Shown in pieces: positions 25,787-34,115 of a stretch of 64,000 nucleotides of DNA. Both the position numbers and the translations under genes were made by a program. The notes below the pieces were generated by a model. That model searched no databases, was not told the origin of the DNA, and worked only from the letters and a program-made list of their open reading frames with translations. Source of the stretch: Jatrophihabitans sp. GAS493 (GTDB lineage Bacteria; Actinomycetota; Actinomycetes; Mycobacteriales; Jatrophihabitantaceae); the NCBI RefSeq assembly GCF_900230215.1, contig NZ_LT907982.1, positions 4,697,568 through 4,761,567 of the forward strand, in the 5' to 3' direction. Position 1 is the stretch's first letter; the number at the start of each line of letters is the position of its first letter.

Positions 25787-26357
25787 ATCTTCGCTTAGTG
25801 AACCAACCCACCCAGCCACGACGACGCATACGTCCCTACGGGATCGCTACGGGTGGAGGCCTAGCAAAAGGGCCTGTCGGGCCGCGCTCAATTTGACGAA
25901 CGCGGTTGATTCTCCCGGGGAGCTAGGTTCGACGCAAGGGCGTGGCCGCTCGCGTCAGATTGGAGTTGGGTCTGGTGCACCGATTGGCCGCGGGAGATCG
26001 CCTAATTCGCTCCAAGTCCGACGATCCCCGGTCCGCCGGGCTGATGTTGCTTCGCCTCAGTTCTTTCGGACAGCACAAAGCAAAATCGAGCGGGGATCGC
26101 CGCACAGGTGCGCGGTGCCCGCAGAGCGCTGCTGGCCAGGACAACTGACGACCGCGACCGTCGATCAAGGCAAATCGCTTTGGCGCTGGCCGATCTGCTC
26201 GCCGTTGCTGACCGCCGATGACGCCTCAGGCAGAACAATCTCCGATCCTCGATACTTGCGCCGGGCCGGACAGGACCAAGATGAGTTCCGTTCTGCTTTC
26301 AACCAGATGGCCTTCAGCCGAACCGAACTAGGTCGCATCGTTGGAGACACTTGTGGC
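25787..26357. other. 570 bp without a recognisable gene
   Basis: Several overlapping frames are open here, but none has conserved-looking sequence or a ribosome-binding site. The plus-strand frame that runs into the phosphoesterase has Arg/Ser-rich, low-quality translation before ATG 26358. The interval may carry promoters for the HNH and phosphoesterase genes or be decayed DNA. Confidence 0.4.
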
Positions 26358-27170
26358 ATGGGAGGCGAAGATCCGAAGATCGTGGCGATGGCAGGCGACT
26401 GGCACGGCAACCTCGGCTGGGTACTCCGAATGATTCCGATCGTCTTCGATGCCGGCGTGAAGGTGATCGTGCAGCTCGGCGACTTCGGGTACTGGCGCGA
26501 CGACAACGACACCCGTAAATACCTGCTCCGCCTCGCGCAGCAACTCACCAAACGCGACATGCAGCTGTACTGGCTCGACGGCAACCACGAGGACCACACC
26601 CGCCTACAAGCACTGCCACGGGATGCCGACGGCACGAGGCCGATCAGCCCGGGGATCACTCATCTGCCTCGTGGACACCGCTGGACGTGGCACGACGAGG
26701 CGGGGACGCCTCACACCTGGCTCGCGCTCGGCGGAGCGGTCAGCGTCGACCGCAACGCCCGCAAGCCAGGTCGCAGTTGGTGGCCCGAAGAGGAGATCAC
26801 CGACGCCGACGTTCGCGTGGCCACAGAACGCGGACCCGTCGATGTGATGGTTACGCACGATGCACCGGCCGGCGTAGAGGTCCCCGGGCTGGAAGACAAC
26901 GCGTGGCCATCTGACGCGTTGGTCGACGCTGACGGGCATCGACAGCGCTTGCGCGACGTCGTTGACGTGCTGCGCCCGAAGCAGCTGTGGCACGGCCATT
27001 ACCACGTCCGATACGAGGCGGAACTCGATCTCGCAGAGGACCCTGCCGTGCCTACGGCTCCCGCGATCTGCCAGGTCCATGGACTCGATTGTGACGACAG
27101 CCACTGGGCTCGGAATATCGTGCTGGCCGATGTCGCAGGCCGACCAGTCGATTGGCCGAACGCTGAATAG
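26358..27170 (+). CDS. Calcineurin-like metallophosphoesterase
   Basis: A 270-residue protein with all metal-binding motifs of the family: GDWHGN, LGDFGYW, DGNHED, THDAP and HGHYHVRY, in order. It would hydrolyse a phosphomono- or diester using two metal ions; the substrate cannot be read from sequence. ATG 26358 sits just before the first strand (KIVAMAGDWHG), the usual arrangement. It lies alone between the defence cassette and the IS110 copy. Metallophosphoesterases occur in phage-defence contexts and in nucleic-acid repair, so a link is possible but unproven. Confidence 0.85.
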   Translation: MGGEDPKIVAMAGDWHGNLGWVLRMIPIVFDAGVKVIVQLGDFGYWRDDNDTRKYLLRLAQQLTKRDMQLYWLDGNHEDHTRLQALPRDADGTRPISPGITHLPRGHRWTWHDEAGTPHTWLALGGAVSVDRNARKPGRSWWPEEEITDADVRVATERGPVDVMVTHDAPAGVEVPGLEDNAWPSDALVDADGHRQRLRDVVDVLRPKQLWHGHYHVRYEAELDLAEDPAVPTAPAICQVHGLDCDDSHWARNIVLADVAGRPVDWPNAE

Positions 27171-27282
27171 CCCCATTGAGACTTGTGTCGGACCAACTAC
27201 GAGTGCTCGCGATCTTGCGCTGTAGAAGTCCCTGGCGGCTGGCACTCACGCCACCGTCACACCAATGAGGCTTCTATGTATG

Positions 27283-28335
27283 TCAAGCGGCCTGGGTGGC
27301 CTCTAACGCGCGGAACAGTTCGCGGGCGATGTAGCGCTTGAGCGTGCGGCGGATTTCGCGGTCGGGTTTGCCGGCGGCGCGGCGGCGGGCGACGTAGTCG
27401 ACGGTACGGGGGTCGTGGCGCCAGCGGGTCTTGGCGATGTCGTGCAGGGCTCGGTTGAGTTGGCGGTCTCCCCCGCGGTTGAGGCGATGCCGTACGGTCC
27501 GTCCGCTACTGGCCGGGACCGGGCTTGCCCCGGCCAGGGCGGCGAATGCGGCGTCGTTACGGCACCGCCCGTGATGGGACCATGTGACGATGGCCTGGCC
27601 GGCGCTGACGGGTCCGACCCCGGGCCGGTCGAGTAGGCCGGGGGCGAATGACTCGACGATCGTGGCCAGCTGCTCCTTGTTGCCGACCAGCTCCGTCATG
27701 GTCGCATCGATGGCCAGAGCCAGGCGACGCGTCTCCGCCCGGCGTACTGCCTGTTCTACGGTGTCAGCGCTGCGCCCGCGCCGGCGTGCGATGGATTGCA
27801 GCCGGGCTTGGGTGAGTTTGCCCCGGGCCAGGCCACGGTCGGTGTCATCGCCGCTGAGCAACAGTGCCCGCAGGCGGTTGGTCTGTCGGGTCTTGCTTGT
27901 GGTCATCTCCCGCCGCGCGCTGAGCAGGATGCGTAACGCCTCCCGGTCGCCGTCAGCGCGGGGAGTCGGCAGCCGGTCTGCGTTCATCCGGAGTACCTGT
28001 AACGCGGCCAGGTGCGCGTCGATCGGGTCGGATTTGCCTCGGCGTCGCTCCTGGCGTCGCGGCCGCTCGACCTCTACCACGGTCAGGCCCGCCTGCGTCG
28101 CGGCCCGGGCCAGACCGATCCCGTAGCTGCGGGTGCCCTCCAGTCCGAGAACGACCCGAGGCCCCGGTGCCAACTCGGCTATCCAGGCGATGGCCGTCGC
28201 GTAGCCGTCCTCGTCGTTGTCGATGACAGTCGTCGACAGGGTCGTGCCGTTGGGGGCGAGCATCTCCAGGGCGTGGGTGTCTCGGTGGGTGTCGCCGCCG
28301 ATGACGGCATCGACAATCTCTGCGAGCATGGTCAT
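27283..28335 (-). CDS. IS110-family transposase/RNA-guided recombinase
   Basis: A 350-residue DEDD transposase. The RuvC-like N-terminal domain (IGGDTHRDTHALEML, VVLGLEGTRSYG, KSDPIDAHLAAL) and the C-terminal Transposase_20 domain (RPGVGPVSAGQAIV, AALAGASPVPASSGRT, RLNRGGDRQLNRALHDI) with its catalytic Ser are both intact. GGAG precedes ATG 28335. IS110 enzymes use a bridge RNA made from the non-coding end of the element to choose target and donor. The gene seems complete, so the element may still move. Confidence 0.9.
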   Translation of the reverse strand: MTMLAEIVDAVIGGDTHRDTHALEMLAPNGTTLSTTVIDNDEDGYATAIAWIAELAPGPRVVLGLEGTRSYGIGLARAATQAGLTVVEVERPRRQERRRGKSDPIDAHLAALQVLRMNADRLPTPRADGDREALRILLSARREMTTSKTRQTNRLRALLLSGDDTDRGLARGKLTQARLQSIARRRGRSADTVEQAVRRAETRRLALAIDATMTELVGNKEQLATIVESFAPGLLDRPGVGPVSAGQAIVTWSHHGRCRNDAAFAALAGASPVPASSGRTVRHRLNRGGDRQLNRALHDIAKTRWRHDPRTVDYVARRRAAGKPDREIRRTLKRYIARELFRALEATQAA

Positions 28336-28390
28336 GTGGCCTCGAGCTCCTTCTAGTGGCGGGGTCATAGGTCGACACCGGCCTGGGTGG
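27283..28390. mobile_element. IS110-family insertion sequence (ends approximate)
   Basis: The transposase gene is flanked by a 12-bp direct repeat, CGGCCTGGGTGG, at 27288-27299 (inside the end of the gene) and 28379-28390. IS110 elements lack terminal inverted repeats, so the ends cannot be fixed from one copy. The right end may extend well past 28390 into the non-coding stretch that should hold the bridge RNA. Confidence 0.6.
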
Positions 28391-28694
28391 AGTCACCGAA
28401 CGGCGCATCTGTAAGGGGTCACGCGCATCGCGCGGACAAGCTTCTGATCAAGCCAGGCGGTGGGCCAGGCCGGTGCCGGCACCTTGGGCGACACCTCATT
28501 GGCAGGGCACGCCAAGGCGGCCAGATATGGGGAGAGTCAATCCGAGGCACCAGCACCGATACTGGCAGCGATCCACCCGGACCGCAGGTAGCAACACTTA
28601 CAGATCCGGGGGTCGCGAGTACGTCACGGTCCGCTCGCGACCGTCACGCAACCGAGGAGCGGCTCGATATCAATCGTTCTAGCACGATCCACGG
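28336..28694. other. Non-coding DNA upstream of the IS110 transposase; possible bridge-RNA source
   Basis: About 360 bp with no convincing gene. In IS110-group elements the bridge RNA is encoded in the non-coding end upstream of the transposase, which is this stretch on the minus strand. GC-rich self-complementary segments are present around 28430-28490 (for example ACGCGCATCGCGCGG), but I could not assign the target- and donor-binding loops by eye. Confidence 0.35.
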
Positions 28695-28808
28695 CGGGGT
28701 CTGTCAGGAATTTTGTGTAAGCGTCACGGCATGACCTCCACGGCTTCGGGTCGGGGTCTGTCAGGAATTTTGCGTAAGCGTCACGGCGTGACCTCCACGG
28801 CTTCGGGC
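28695..28808. repeat. Two tandem 57-bp repeats resembling IS256-type ends
   Basis: Units 28695-28751 and 28752-28808 differ at only a few bases. Each begins CGGGGTCTGTCAGGAATTTT and contains GTAAGCGTCACGGC. This pattern is typical of Mutator/IS256 terminal repeats, and a diverged single copy lies at 15687. Two copies in tandem without a transposase suggest solo ends left by deletion or nested insertion. Confidence 0.6.
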
Positions 28809-29170
28809 CGTGGGGGGGTGTACTCGACACCGCGACGAGCCATGATCGGATCCACCAACGGCGTCACGTTGAAGTGCTGGCCGGCATCACACATCGCGCA
28901 GCCGGCCGACGTGAGATTCCGACCGTGCGCCAAATGTCGATGAGCCAGATACCCATACAGCGCGAGATCAAAGACGGCATCGAGCGCCGTCCAGCGAATA
29001 CTGTCCCCGACGCACACGAACCCGTCGTGCCTGGCCAGCCCGTCGTCAGCCTGCAGAACAGCAACACCGAACTGCCTCGGCCACGACGGCGATCCCGGCA
29101 GAAGGACTCCTCGAAGCCGCTCCCGCTCAGCGACCACCGCCGCCTCAGCCCAATCATCGCGTCGTGACAC
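28781..29170 (-). CDS. Hypothetical protein, C-terminus altered by repeat
   Basis: About 129 residues from GTG 29170. The middle (FDLALYGYLAHRHLAHGRN, then GCAMCDAGQHFNVTPLVDPI) looks protein-like and has a CxxC pair. Its last residues and stop lie inside the second 57-bp transposon-end repeat, so the original C-terminus may have been replaced. I do not recognise the family and see no Shine-Dalgarno site. It is the last island gene before the attachment region. Confidence 0.4.
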   Translation of the reverse strand: MSRRDDWAEAAVVAERERLRGVLLPGSPSWPRQFGVAVLQADDGLARHDGFVCVGDSIRWTALDAVFDLALYGYLAHRHLAHGRNLTSAGCAMCDAGQHFNVTPLVDPIMARRGVEYTPPRPEAVEVTP

Positions 29171-29439
29171 ATCCGAGACTCTAACGCTGTTCGAACTGAT
29201 GTACGAACTGCATCGGACATTCCGAGCGGCACTGTCGCGGGCGGGCCTGACCCGCACCACCGGATTTACCTACCGACCGCCGCAAACTGCGCCTCGCCTG
29301 ACCTGGCTCGCGGCTGAGGCCGACGGGGACTACGACCAGGTGAACAGCACGCGAGGGGACGCGCCGCAGATCGAGCCGGTCCTGGGTCCGCGCGATGCCA
29401 CGAAATGGCGTCCAAAGTCTCGCCGTGACGTTCTATCCG

Positions 29440-29459
29440 GGGGTCAAACGGGGGTCAAG
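29440..29459. repeat. 20-bp repeat, copy 1 (near island end)
   Basis: GGGGTCAAACGGGGGTCAAG here matches 29798-29817 at 19 of 20 positions. Each copy is itself two GGGTCAA half-units. The two copies bracket the tRNA fragment at 29515 and lie between the island genes and tRNA-Ala. Recombinase arm sites or a duplicated junction are possible. Confidence 0.5.
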
Positions 29460-29514
29460 GCCACTTGGCCGGCATTGCCTCGATGGATGTAGGCCAGCAA
29501 ATACGGAGCCTCTG

Positions 29515-29559
29515 TGGAGCCGCCTCGGAGAATCGAACTCCGGACAACCTCATTACGAG
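29515..29559 (-). pseudogene. 3' fragment of a tRNA, probably tRNA-Thr(CGT)
   Basis: On the minus strand, an intact T-arm (CGGAG-TTCGATT-CTCCG), an acceptor 3' strand GGCGGCT and encoded CCA follow an anticodon-loop-like CTCGTAA. No matching D-arm or 5' acceptor strand is found upstream, and the anticodon stem does not pair. This is the structure left at the far end of an element that integrated in a threonine tRNA gene, or a transported attachment site. Confidence 0.55.
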
Positions 29560-29797
29560 CGATGCCCACACGTCGCTGCAGTAACCGGTGATGGGACCCC
29601 TCGCCCAAGTCAAATAGGTGATGGCGTCCACCCGCAAGGGAGTCCCTGTAAGCCTGGCGCAAAGACACCAAAACCCGGCATTTCATCGACGACTGAATTG
29701 AACACCTTCGATGTCGAAGCGTCGCCGTAAACCCTGGACACAAGCCCCATCAGTGGCGGCCCATGTCACCGCGACCCGGGTCATGGCAGTTGATCCT

Positions 29798-29817
29798 GGG
29801 GTCAAACGAGGGTCAAG
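29798..29817. repeat. 20-bp repeat, copy 2
   Basis: Second copy of the sequence at 29440-29459, with one substitution. It is 59 bp from the 3' end of tRNA-Ala, a usual distance for integrase arm sites. Confidence 0.5.
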
Positions 29818-29873
29818 CGTATTCGCAGAATACCTGCGAGGCAAGTACAAGCCCCAAAATTCGGGGATTTTTG

Positions 29874-29948
<75 letters not shown>

Positions 29949-30198
29949 AGATAAATCTGGCCCGGATTTCTCCGGCATACCCCGCAGGGCACGAGGACTG
30001 ATGTTACACAGGGTTGAAGCTGAGACGAAACCGGCCCACCACACCAGTGAACCTAAGTCCGAAATGTCCGGAAACCAGCCACCAAAGCCACCCACCTGAG
30101 AAGACACCGCGACGCGCCGACCCCCCGGATTACGGGGTTTTGAGGGTCATCACCCATACTGGACGGGAGTTACCCTCAAACAATCGAAGGAGATATGC

Positions 30199-30474
30199 GT
30201 GAACCGCAAGGAATTGGTGGCCGCAGTCGCCGACCAGACGTCACTCGAGCAGAAGACCGTTGACGCGGTCCTGCGTGGACTCCAGTCCACTCTCGAGGAT
30301 GCAGCAGCCAAGGGCGAGAAGGTCAGCGTCCCCGGCTTCTTCGCTCTTGCCGTCGGCCGCCGCGAAGCCCGCGAGGGCCGCAACCCTGCCACGGGTGCCA
30401 CGATCACGATCGCTGCCGCTAACACGGTCAAGCTCACCGCCGGCTCCGCTTTGAAGGAAGCCGCCAACAAGTAA
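30199..30474 (+). CDS. hup: HU-family DNA-binding protein
   Basis: A 91-residue nucleoid protein. MNRKELVAAVADQTSLEQKTV opens the dimerisation helices; VSVPGFFALAVGRREAREGRNPATG is the beta-arm that wraps the DNA minor groove, with the conserved RNPxTG. The long Lys/Ala-rich tail found in mycobacterial HU is absent. GAAGGAG precedes GTG 30199, and a strong hairpin terminator follows. It is monocistronic and sits just outside the tRNA-Ala island. Confidence 0.95.
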   Translation: MNRKELVAAVADQTSLEQKTVDAVLRGLQSTLEDAAAKGEKVSVPGFFALAVGRREAREGRNPATGATITIAAANTVKLTAGSALKEAANK

Positions 30475-30511
30475 GTCCCCTCAGCGCTTCAAGCACCACC
30501 AGCGCAGCAAA

Positions 30512-30540
30512 GGCTGGCAGGCGATCTTCGCCTGCCAGCC
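30512..30540 (+). terminator. Rho-independent terminator of hup
   Basis: A perfect 13-bp stem (30512-30524 with 30528-30540) closes a 3-base loop and is followed by a short T run (TTT). It lies 38 bp after the HU stop codon. Confidence 0.85.
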
Positions 30541-30572
30541 TTTCGCGTTCTACCTGTGTTTTGCTACCTAAA

Positions 30573-30599
30573 CCGCGCGCCCGTCAGCCGGGCGCGCGG
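30573..30599 (-). terminator. Terminator of the copper/redox operon
   Basis: CCGCGCGCCCG and CGGGCGCGCGG form a perfect 11-bp GC stem around a 5-base loop, 42 bp past the stop of the minus-strand MauE-DsbA gene. On the minus strand it is followed by TTTAGGTAG. Placed back to back with the HU terminator, it insulates the two units. Confidence 0.75.
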
Positions 30600-30640
30600 C
30601 GATGGCTGAAGCCGACCCAAGGAGCAGACCCAAGCCGGCC

Positions 30641-31966
30641 CTACGAACCGACCGAAGCCGAGGCGGCCGCCGGAGTCGGCGCCGGTGACGGCACCGGAGT
30701 GAGCGCCGGGGCGTTCGTCTTCCCCTTCGACGCCGCGTCGATGGCCGCCTCGACGGTCGCCTTCGACGGGTTCGAGACGAGCTTGCCGTTGACCTTGATC
30801 GTCGGCGTGCCGTTCACCCCGTTCTTGTTCGCCTCGTCCGTCAGCGCCTGCACCAGCGCCTTGTGCAGCTCGCTCGTCACACACGTCGTGAACGCCGACG
30901 TATAGCTGCCGGTGACCCCGGCCTGCGTCCCGAAGGCGATCAGTTCTGAATCCGTCCGACCGTTCGTCCCCTCGGCCGGCTGATTGTTGTTCCCGTTCTT
31001 GTCCTTGCCATACAGGACGCTATGCATGCTCAGGAACATCTGCGGCGTGATATCCGACGCGCAGATGGCCGCATTGGCCGCCCGGGACGAGTACCGGTTG
31101 CCGTTGGACGAATCGTCCAGGAACGACATCACGTGGTACCGGGCCAGCACCTTGCCCGAGTTGATGTCGGTCCGGATCATGTCCCCGGCCGACTGTTCGA
31201 ACTGGTTGCAGATCGGGCACTGGAAGTCCTCGTAGATGTCCATCACCACCGGCGCCTTCGGAGCTCCGACGGTCACACCGGCGGCGACGGTGGCATTCGG
31301 CGCGGTCAGATCCCCCGAGACCTTGGCCCGGCCCGCCTGCACCGAGATGCCGATCGCCAGGATCAGCACCATCACGACGGCCACGCCGGCGCTCAGCCAG
31401 GTGTTGCGGATCCGCGCCTCGCGCTTGGCATGCTCGACCTGCACCTCGTACTTGTGCCGCCCCTCCTCAGTGCGCATCCGCTTGGCCGACGGGCGCAGCA
31501 CCTGGTCGTGACGGGTGTAGTACAGATCCAACGACCAGCGGGTCAGCGGATAGATGATCAAGAAGACGGCCCCGGCCAGCAGCAGCACATCACGCAGCGA
31601 GTCGAGCAGGTAGCTCGTCGAGTCGCTCTCCCCACCACCACCGAAGCAGCCACAGTCGAGCTTGATGCCGCGCGCCGCGGCCTGCAGCAGCCCGATCAGG
31701 AAGATCACGTAAAGGGCCGCCGAGATACTGGCCATCACCCGCGTCAGCAGGCCGACGATCAGCAGCACGCCGACCATCAGCTCAATGATCGGCAGCCCGT
31801 AGGCGATCGCCTTCGACAGCCAGTCAGGGGTGGCGTCATAGGCGCGCACCGCGCGCAGGAACGTACGGGGATCGTGCAGCTTCTCGATGCTGGCCCAGAT
31901 CCACACCCCGCCGAGGACGAGACGAATTGCGGTGCCGAGCCAGGCTCGGGTCGAAGTCCAGTTCAC
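30641..31966 (-). CDS. MauE/DoxX-like membrane protein fused to DsbA-like thiol oxidoreductase
   Basis: A 441-residue membrane protein. Residues 1-145 hold four helices of the MauE/DoxX type with a periplasm-facing redox motif CGCF (Cys105, Cys107). A helix at about 190-210 leads to an extracytoplasmic thioredoxin-fold domain with CPIC (Cys250, Cys253) and the cis-Pro segment VNGTPTIKV. The tail is Pro/Ala-rich. The two halves are separate genes in many bacteria; here one chain could pass electrons from membrane to substrate. As the last gene of a copper operon it may keep cysteines of SCO or cytochrome oxidase subunits in the needed redox state. Confidence 0.85.
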   Translation of the reverse strand: MNWTSTRAWLGTAIRLVLGGVWIWASIEKLHDPRTFLRAVRAYDATPDWLSKAIAYGLPIIELMVGVLLIVGLLTRVMASISAALYVIFLIGLLQAAARGIKLDCGCFGGGGESDSTSYLLDSLRDVLLLAGAVFLIIYPLTRWSLDLYYTRHDQVLRPSAKRMRTEEGRHKYEVQVEHAKREARIRNTWLSAGVAVVMVLILAIGISVQAGRAKVSGDLTAPNATVAAGVTVGAPKAPVVMDIYEDFQCPICNQFEQSAGDMIRTDINSGKVLARYHVMSFLDDSSNGNRYSSRAANAAICASDITPQMFLSMHSVLYGKDKNGNNNQPAEGTNGRTDSELIAFGTQAGVTGSYTSAFTTCVTSELHKALVQALTDEANKNGVNGTPTIKVNGKLVSNPSKATVEAAIDAASKGKTNAPALTPVPSPAPTPAAASASVGS

Positions 31967-32095
31967 GGACGGTAGTTCCCCTCATGAAATTCACATACAG
32001 ACGACAGCAGAAAGACGCCTCCGCAATAGCTACGAAGAGTCACGCAGACCATAGAGCACAACCGGTAGCCCGCGCAGCACCAGCGGCCACACCCA

Positions 32096-32749
32096 TCACA
32101 CCTTCAGATCATGGGCGATCTGATCCGACAGGTTCGTACTCTGCTCGAACGACACGTGTGAGTAGTCGTCAGCCCCGTATAGCAGCACCTTGGCCGAATG
32201 CTGCTGTCCCCCATCCTCGGCCAGCATCACGTGGGCCGCCGCCTGTGCGGTGTCGACCTGGGTCTGCGTTCCGGAGAGTCCGACGAACTGGTTCGGCAGC
32301 CCGGCATCGAAGTGCCGCAACCAGCTGGCGATAACCGCTGGAGTGTCGTGCTTGACGTCGGTGGTCACGAAGACGACCTCCGTCTTGTCCCGCAGCGACG
32401 AGGGAACGGCCCGCAGCGCGTTGCCGATGTCGGCCATCGTGGTCGGGCAGACGTCCGGGCACTCGGTGTAGCCGAAGTACAGCAGCGTGGGGTGCCCGGC
32501 CGTTTCGGTACTGAAGGAGTACGGCGCGCCGCTGGTGTCGGTGAGGGTGAAGCTCGGACGCGGCAGCGGCGGATCGGCCGGGAATCCCTGGTACTTGCCG
32601 ACGGTGTTCGCCTGGTCGTTCAGATCCGATTTGGTCGACCCGGACGCGTTCGACGAACAGCCGGCCAGCACCACGGCAACCAGCAGCAATAGCACCGCCC
32701 CAAGACGTCGGGAGGGGAACCGGTTGGACCTAGCTTGCAAGGAACTCAT
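32096..32749 (-). CDS. SCO1/SenC-family copper chaperone lipoprotein
   Basis: A 217-residue lipoprotein with lipobox LAGC (Cys31) and a thioredoxin fold. The copper ligands CPDVC (Cys97, Cys101) follow LLYFGYTE, and a conserved downstream His lies in DDYSHVSFE. SCO proteins deliver copper to the CuA site of cytochrome c oxidase or act as thiol reductases there. It lies between the PCu(A)C and MauE-DsbA genes in the same direction, 26 bp after the former, which supports a joint role in oxidase copper loading. Confidence 0.92.
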   Translation of the reverse strand: MSSLQARSNRFPSRRLGAVLLLLVAVVLAGCSSNASGSTKSDLNDQANTVGKYQGFPADPPLPRPSFTLTDTSGAPYSFSTETAGHPTLLYFGYTECPDVCPTTMADIGNALRAVPSSLRDKTEVVFVTTDVKHDTPAVIASWLRHFDAGLPNQFVGLSGTQTQVDTAQAAAHVMLAEDGGQQHSAKVLLYGADDYSHVSFEQSTNLSDQIAHDLKV

Positions 32750-32775
32750 CTGCCTGACGTCTAGTCGGAGGGACT

Positions 32776-33363
32776 CTAGTTGGAGGGAACAGCGGGAACG
32801 GGCGCCCCGATGGCGATCACCGGCGCAGCCAGCGTGAGCGACGGTGAATTCTGGAAACGCAGGATCAGGTTCACCGTCTGCCCCGGAAGCAGCGGACCGA
32901 GCAGCGGCTGCATCATGACGTGACCATGCCCGACCGAGAGTGAGACGCTCTGGTGGGCCGGCACCGGCACCCCCTCGGCCGCGACGCTCATCGACGAGTC
33001 GGTGTGCAGCGAGGTCGACTCGGCCGCGCCGCTCACCACTTCGACCAGCCGGTCATCGGTGCCGGTGGTGTTGCGCATCGTGAAGTAGGCCGCCGCCACG
33101 TCCGGCGAGGCCGGTTCCTGAACGTAGGCGCCGGTCACCTCCATAGGGCCGCCGATCCCGGCCGACGCTCCGGCCGGGAGCGCACCCGACGGTGAGGCGG
33201 CCGCGCTGCCCGTGCCGCCCATATCCATCGCCATCGACGAACCACTGCTGTGCGCCGTGGAGGAGGCCGACTGGGACGTCAGCGGAACCGCGCCGCGGAC
33301 CAGCCCGGCGAAGCCGAGCGCGGCGACCGCGACGGCACCGACGATGGTGATGGAGACGCGCAT
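32776..33363 (-). CDS. PCu(A)C-type periplasmic copper chaperone
   Basis: A 195-residue exported protein. An N-terminal membrane segment and Ser/Gly linker are followed by the PCu(A)C domain (AAYFTMRNTTGTDDRLVEV, SLHTDSSM and VGHGHVMMQPLLGPLLPG). The His and Met residues of these motifs bind Cu(I). A His/Met-rich stretch (SSMAMDMGG) in the linker may add copper affinity. Its ATG overlaps the stop codon of the YcnI gene (TGATG), showing coupling. PCu(A)C and SCO usually work in sequence on oxidase. Confidence 0.9.
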   Translation of the reverse strand: MRVSITIVGAVAVAALGFAGLVRGAVPLTSQSASSTAHSSGSSMAMDMGGTGSAAASPSGALPAGASAGIGGPMEVTGAYVQEPASPDVAAAYFTMRNTTGTDDRLVEVVSGAAESTSLHTDSSMSVAAEGVPVPAHQSVSLSVGHGHVMMQPLLGPLLPGQTVNLILRFQNSPSLTLAAPVIAIGAPVPAVPSN

Positions 33364-34100
33364 CAGGCGGCGGACTTCCCCGAACCGGAGTTACGCCCGA
33401 TTACGGCAATGCCCAGCGCCACGATCGCGAAGACCAGCGCCACAATTCCGAGGATCACCACTCCAGTCTGGCTGGACGAATCGGATTTCGCCGCCACTGG
33501 GGCCGCACTCACAGTTGGGGTGGCACTCGCGTGCTGGTCGGAGCCGGACTCCGACGCCGCGCCGAGCATCAGCACCGGGGCCGGATGATCCAGCTCAGCC
33601 GTGCTTCCGGCCGCGGCGACATCGGTCCAGTTCACCGTCGAACCGTCGCTGTAGGTCTGGATCGCCTTGAAGGTGATCTGCGGGACGTCCGGCAGCTGCC
33701 CGGCGATGAGGACGAACTCCTGGAACTGGTCCTTTCCGAATCCCTGCCCGGCGGCCGCCTTCCAGTCGATCTCGGAGACCGCTTCGGTGATGTCACCATC
33801 GTCGGTCTTGATCGGCGTGGCCAGCTTCGACGTCTTGAGGGTGAAGCTCCACCCCGGGATGGGCTGGATCAGCACCGAGGCGATCGGCGTCTCAGTCGGT
33901 AACTGCACCTTCAGTCCGACCGTGCCGGCCGTGGCGCTCTCATTGGGCACCCGGAAGGTGATGAGCTGGTCGCCACCCCCCTGCACAGCGCCGGGCGCGC
34001 TCACGGTGACGTGGGCCGACGCCGGGGCGGCCAGCGCGATCAGGGCCGCGGCCAGCGCCACCCCGGCGAAGGTACTACGTCGAATCTTGCGGTTCATCAT
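33363..34100 (-). CDS. YcnI-like (DUF1775) copper-associated membrane protein
   Basis: A 245-residue protein with a signal peptide ending ASAHVTVSAPG; the mature N-terminal His is the first copper ligand in the YcnI family. The DUF1775 domain continues through FRVPNESATAGTVGLKVQLP and GWSFTLKT. A Ser/Ala linker and one C-terminal helix (VVILGIVALVFAIVALGIAVI) anchor it outside the membrane. AGGAAA precedes ATG 34100. YcnI binds copper and is typically encoded next to CopC/CopD, as here. Confidence 0.92.
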   Translation of the reverse strand: MMNRKIRRSTFAGVALAAALIALAAPASAHVTVSAPGAVQGGGDQLITFRVPNESATAGTVGLKVQLPTETPIASVLIQPIPGWSFTLKTSKLATPIKTDDGDITEAVSEIDWKAAAGQGFGKDQFQEFVLIAGQLPDVPQITFKAIQTYSDGSTVNWTDVAAAGSTAELDHPAPVLMLGAASESGSDQHASATPTVSAAPVAAKSDSSSQTGVVILGIVALVFAIVALGIAVIGRNSGSGKSAA

Positions 34101-34115
34101 GTTTTCCTCTCAGGC

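Noticed and set aside
28695-28808. Possible CRISPR array
   Set aside because: Only two units, tandem without spacers, and matching transposon ends.
29199-29492. Integrase gene next to tRNA-Ala
   Set aside because: The frame has no recombinase motifs (no R-H-R-Y box residues in order).
29515-29559. Complete tRNA-Thr gene
   Set aside because: Only the anticodon loop, T-arm and acceptor 3' strand are present; no 5' half and the anticodon stem does not pair.
31022-31975. 317-codon plus-strand frame rich in His, Gln and Arg
   Set aside because: Antisense of the MauE-DsbA gene; composition typical of high-GC shadow frames.
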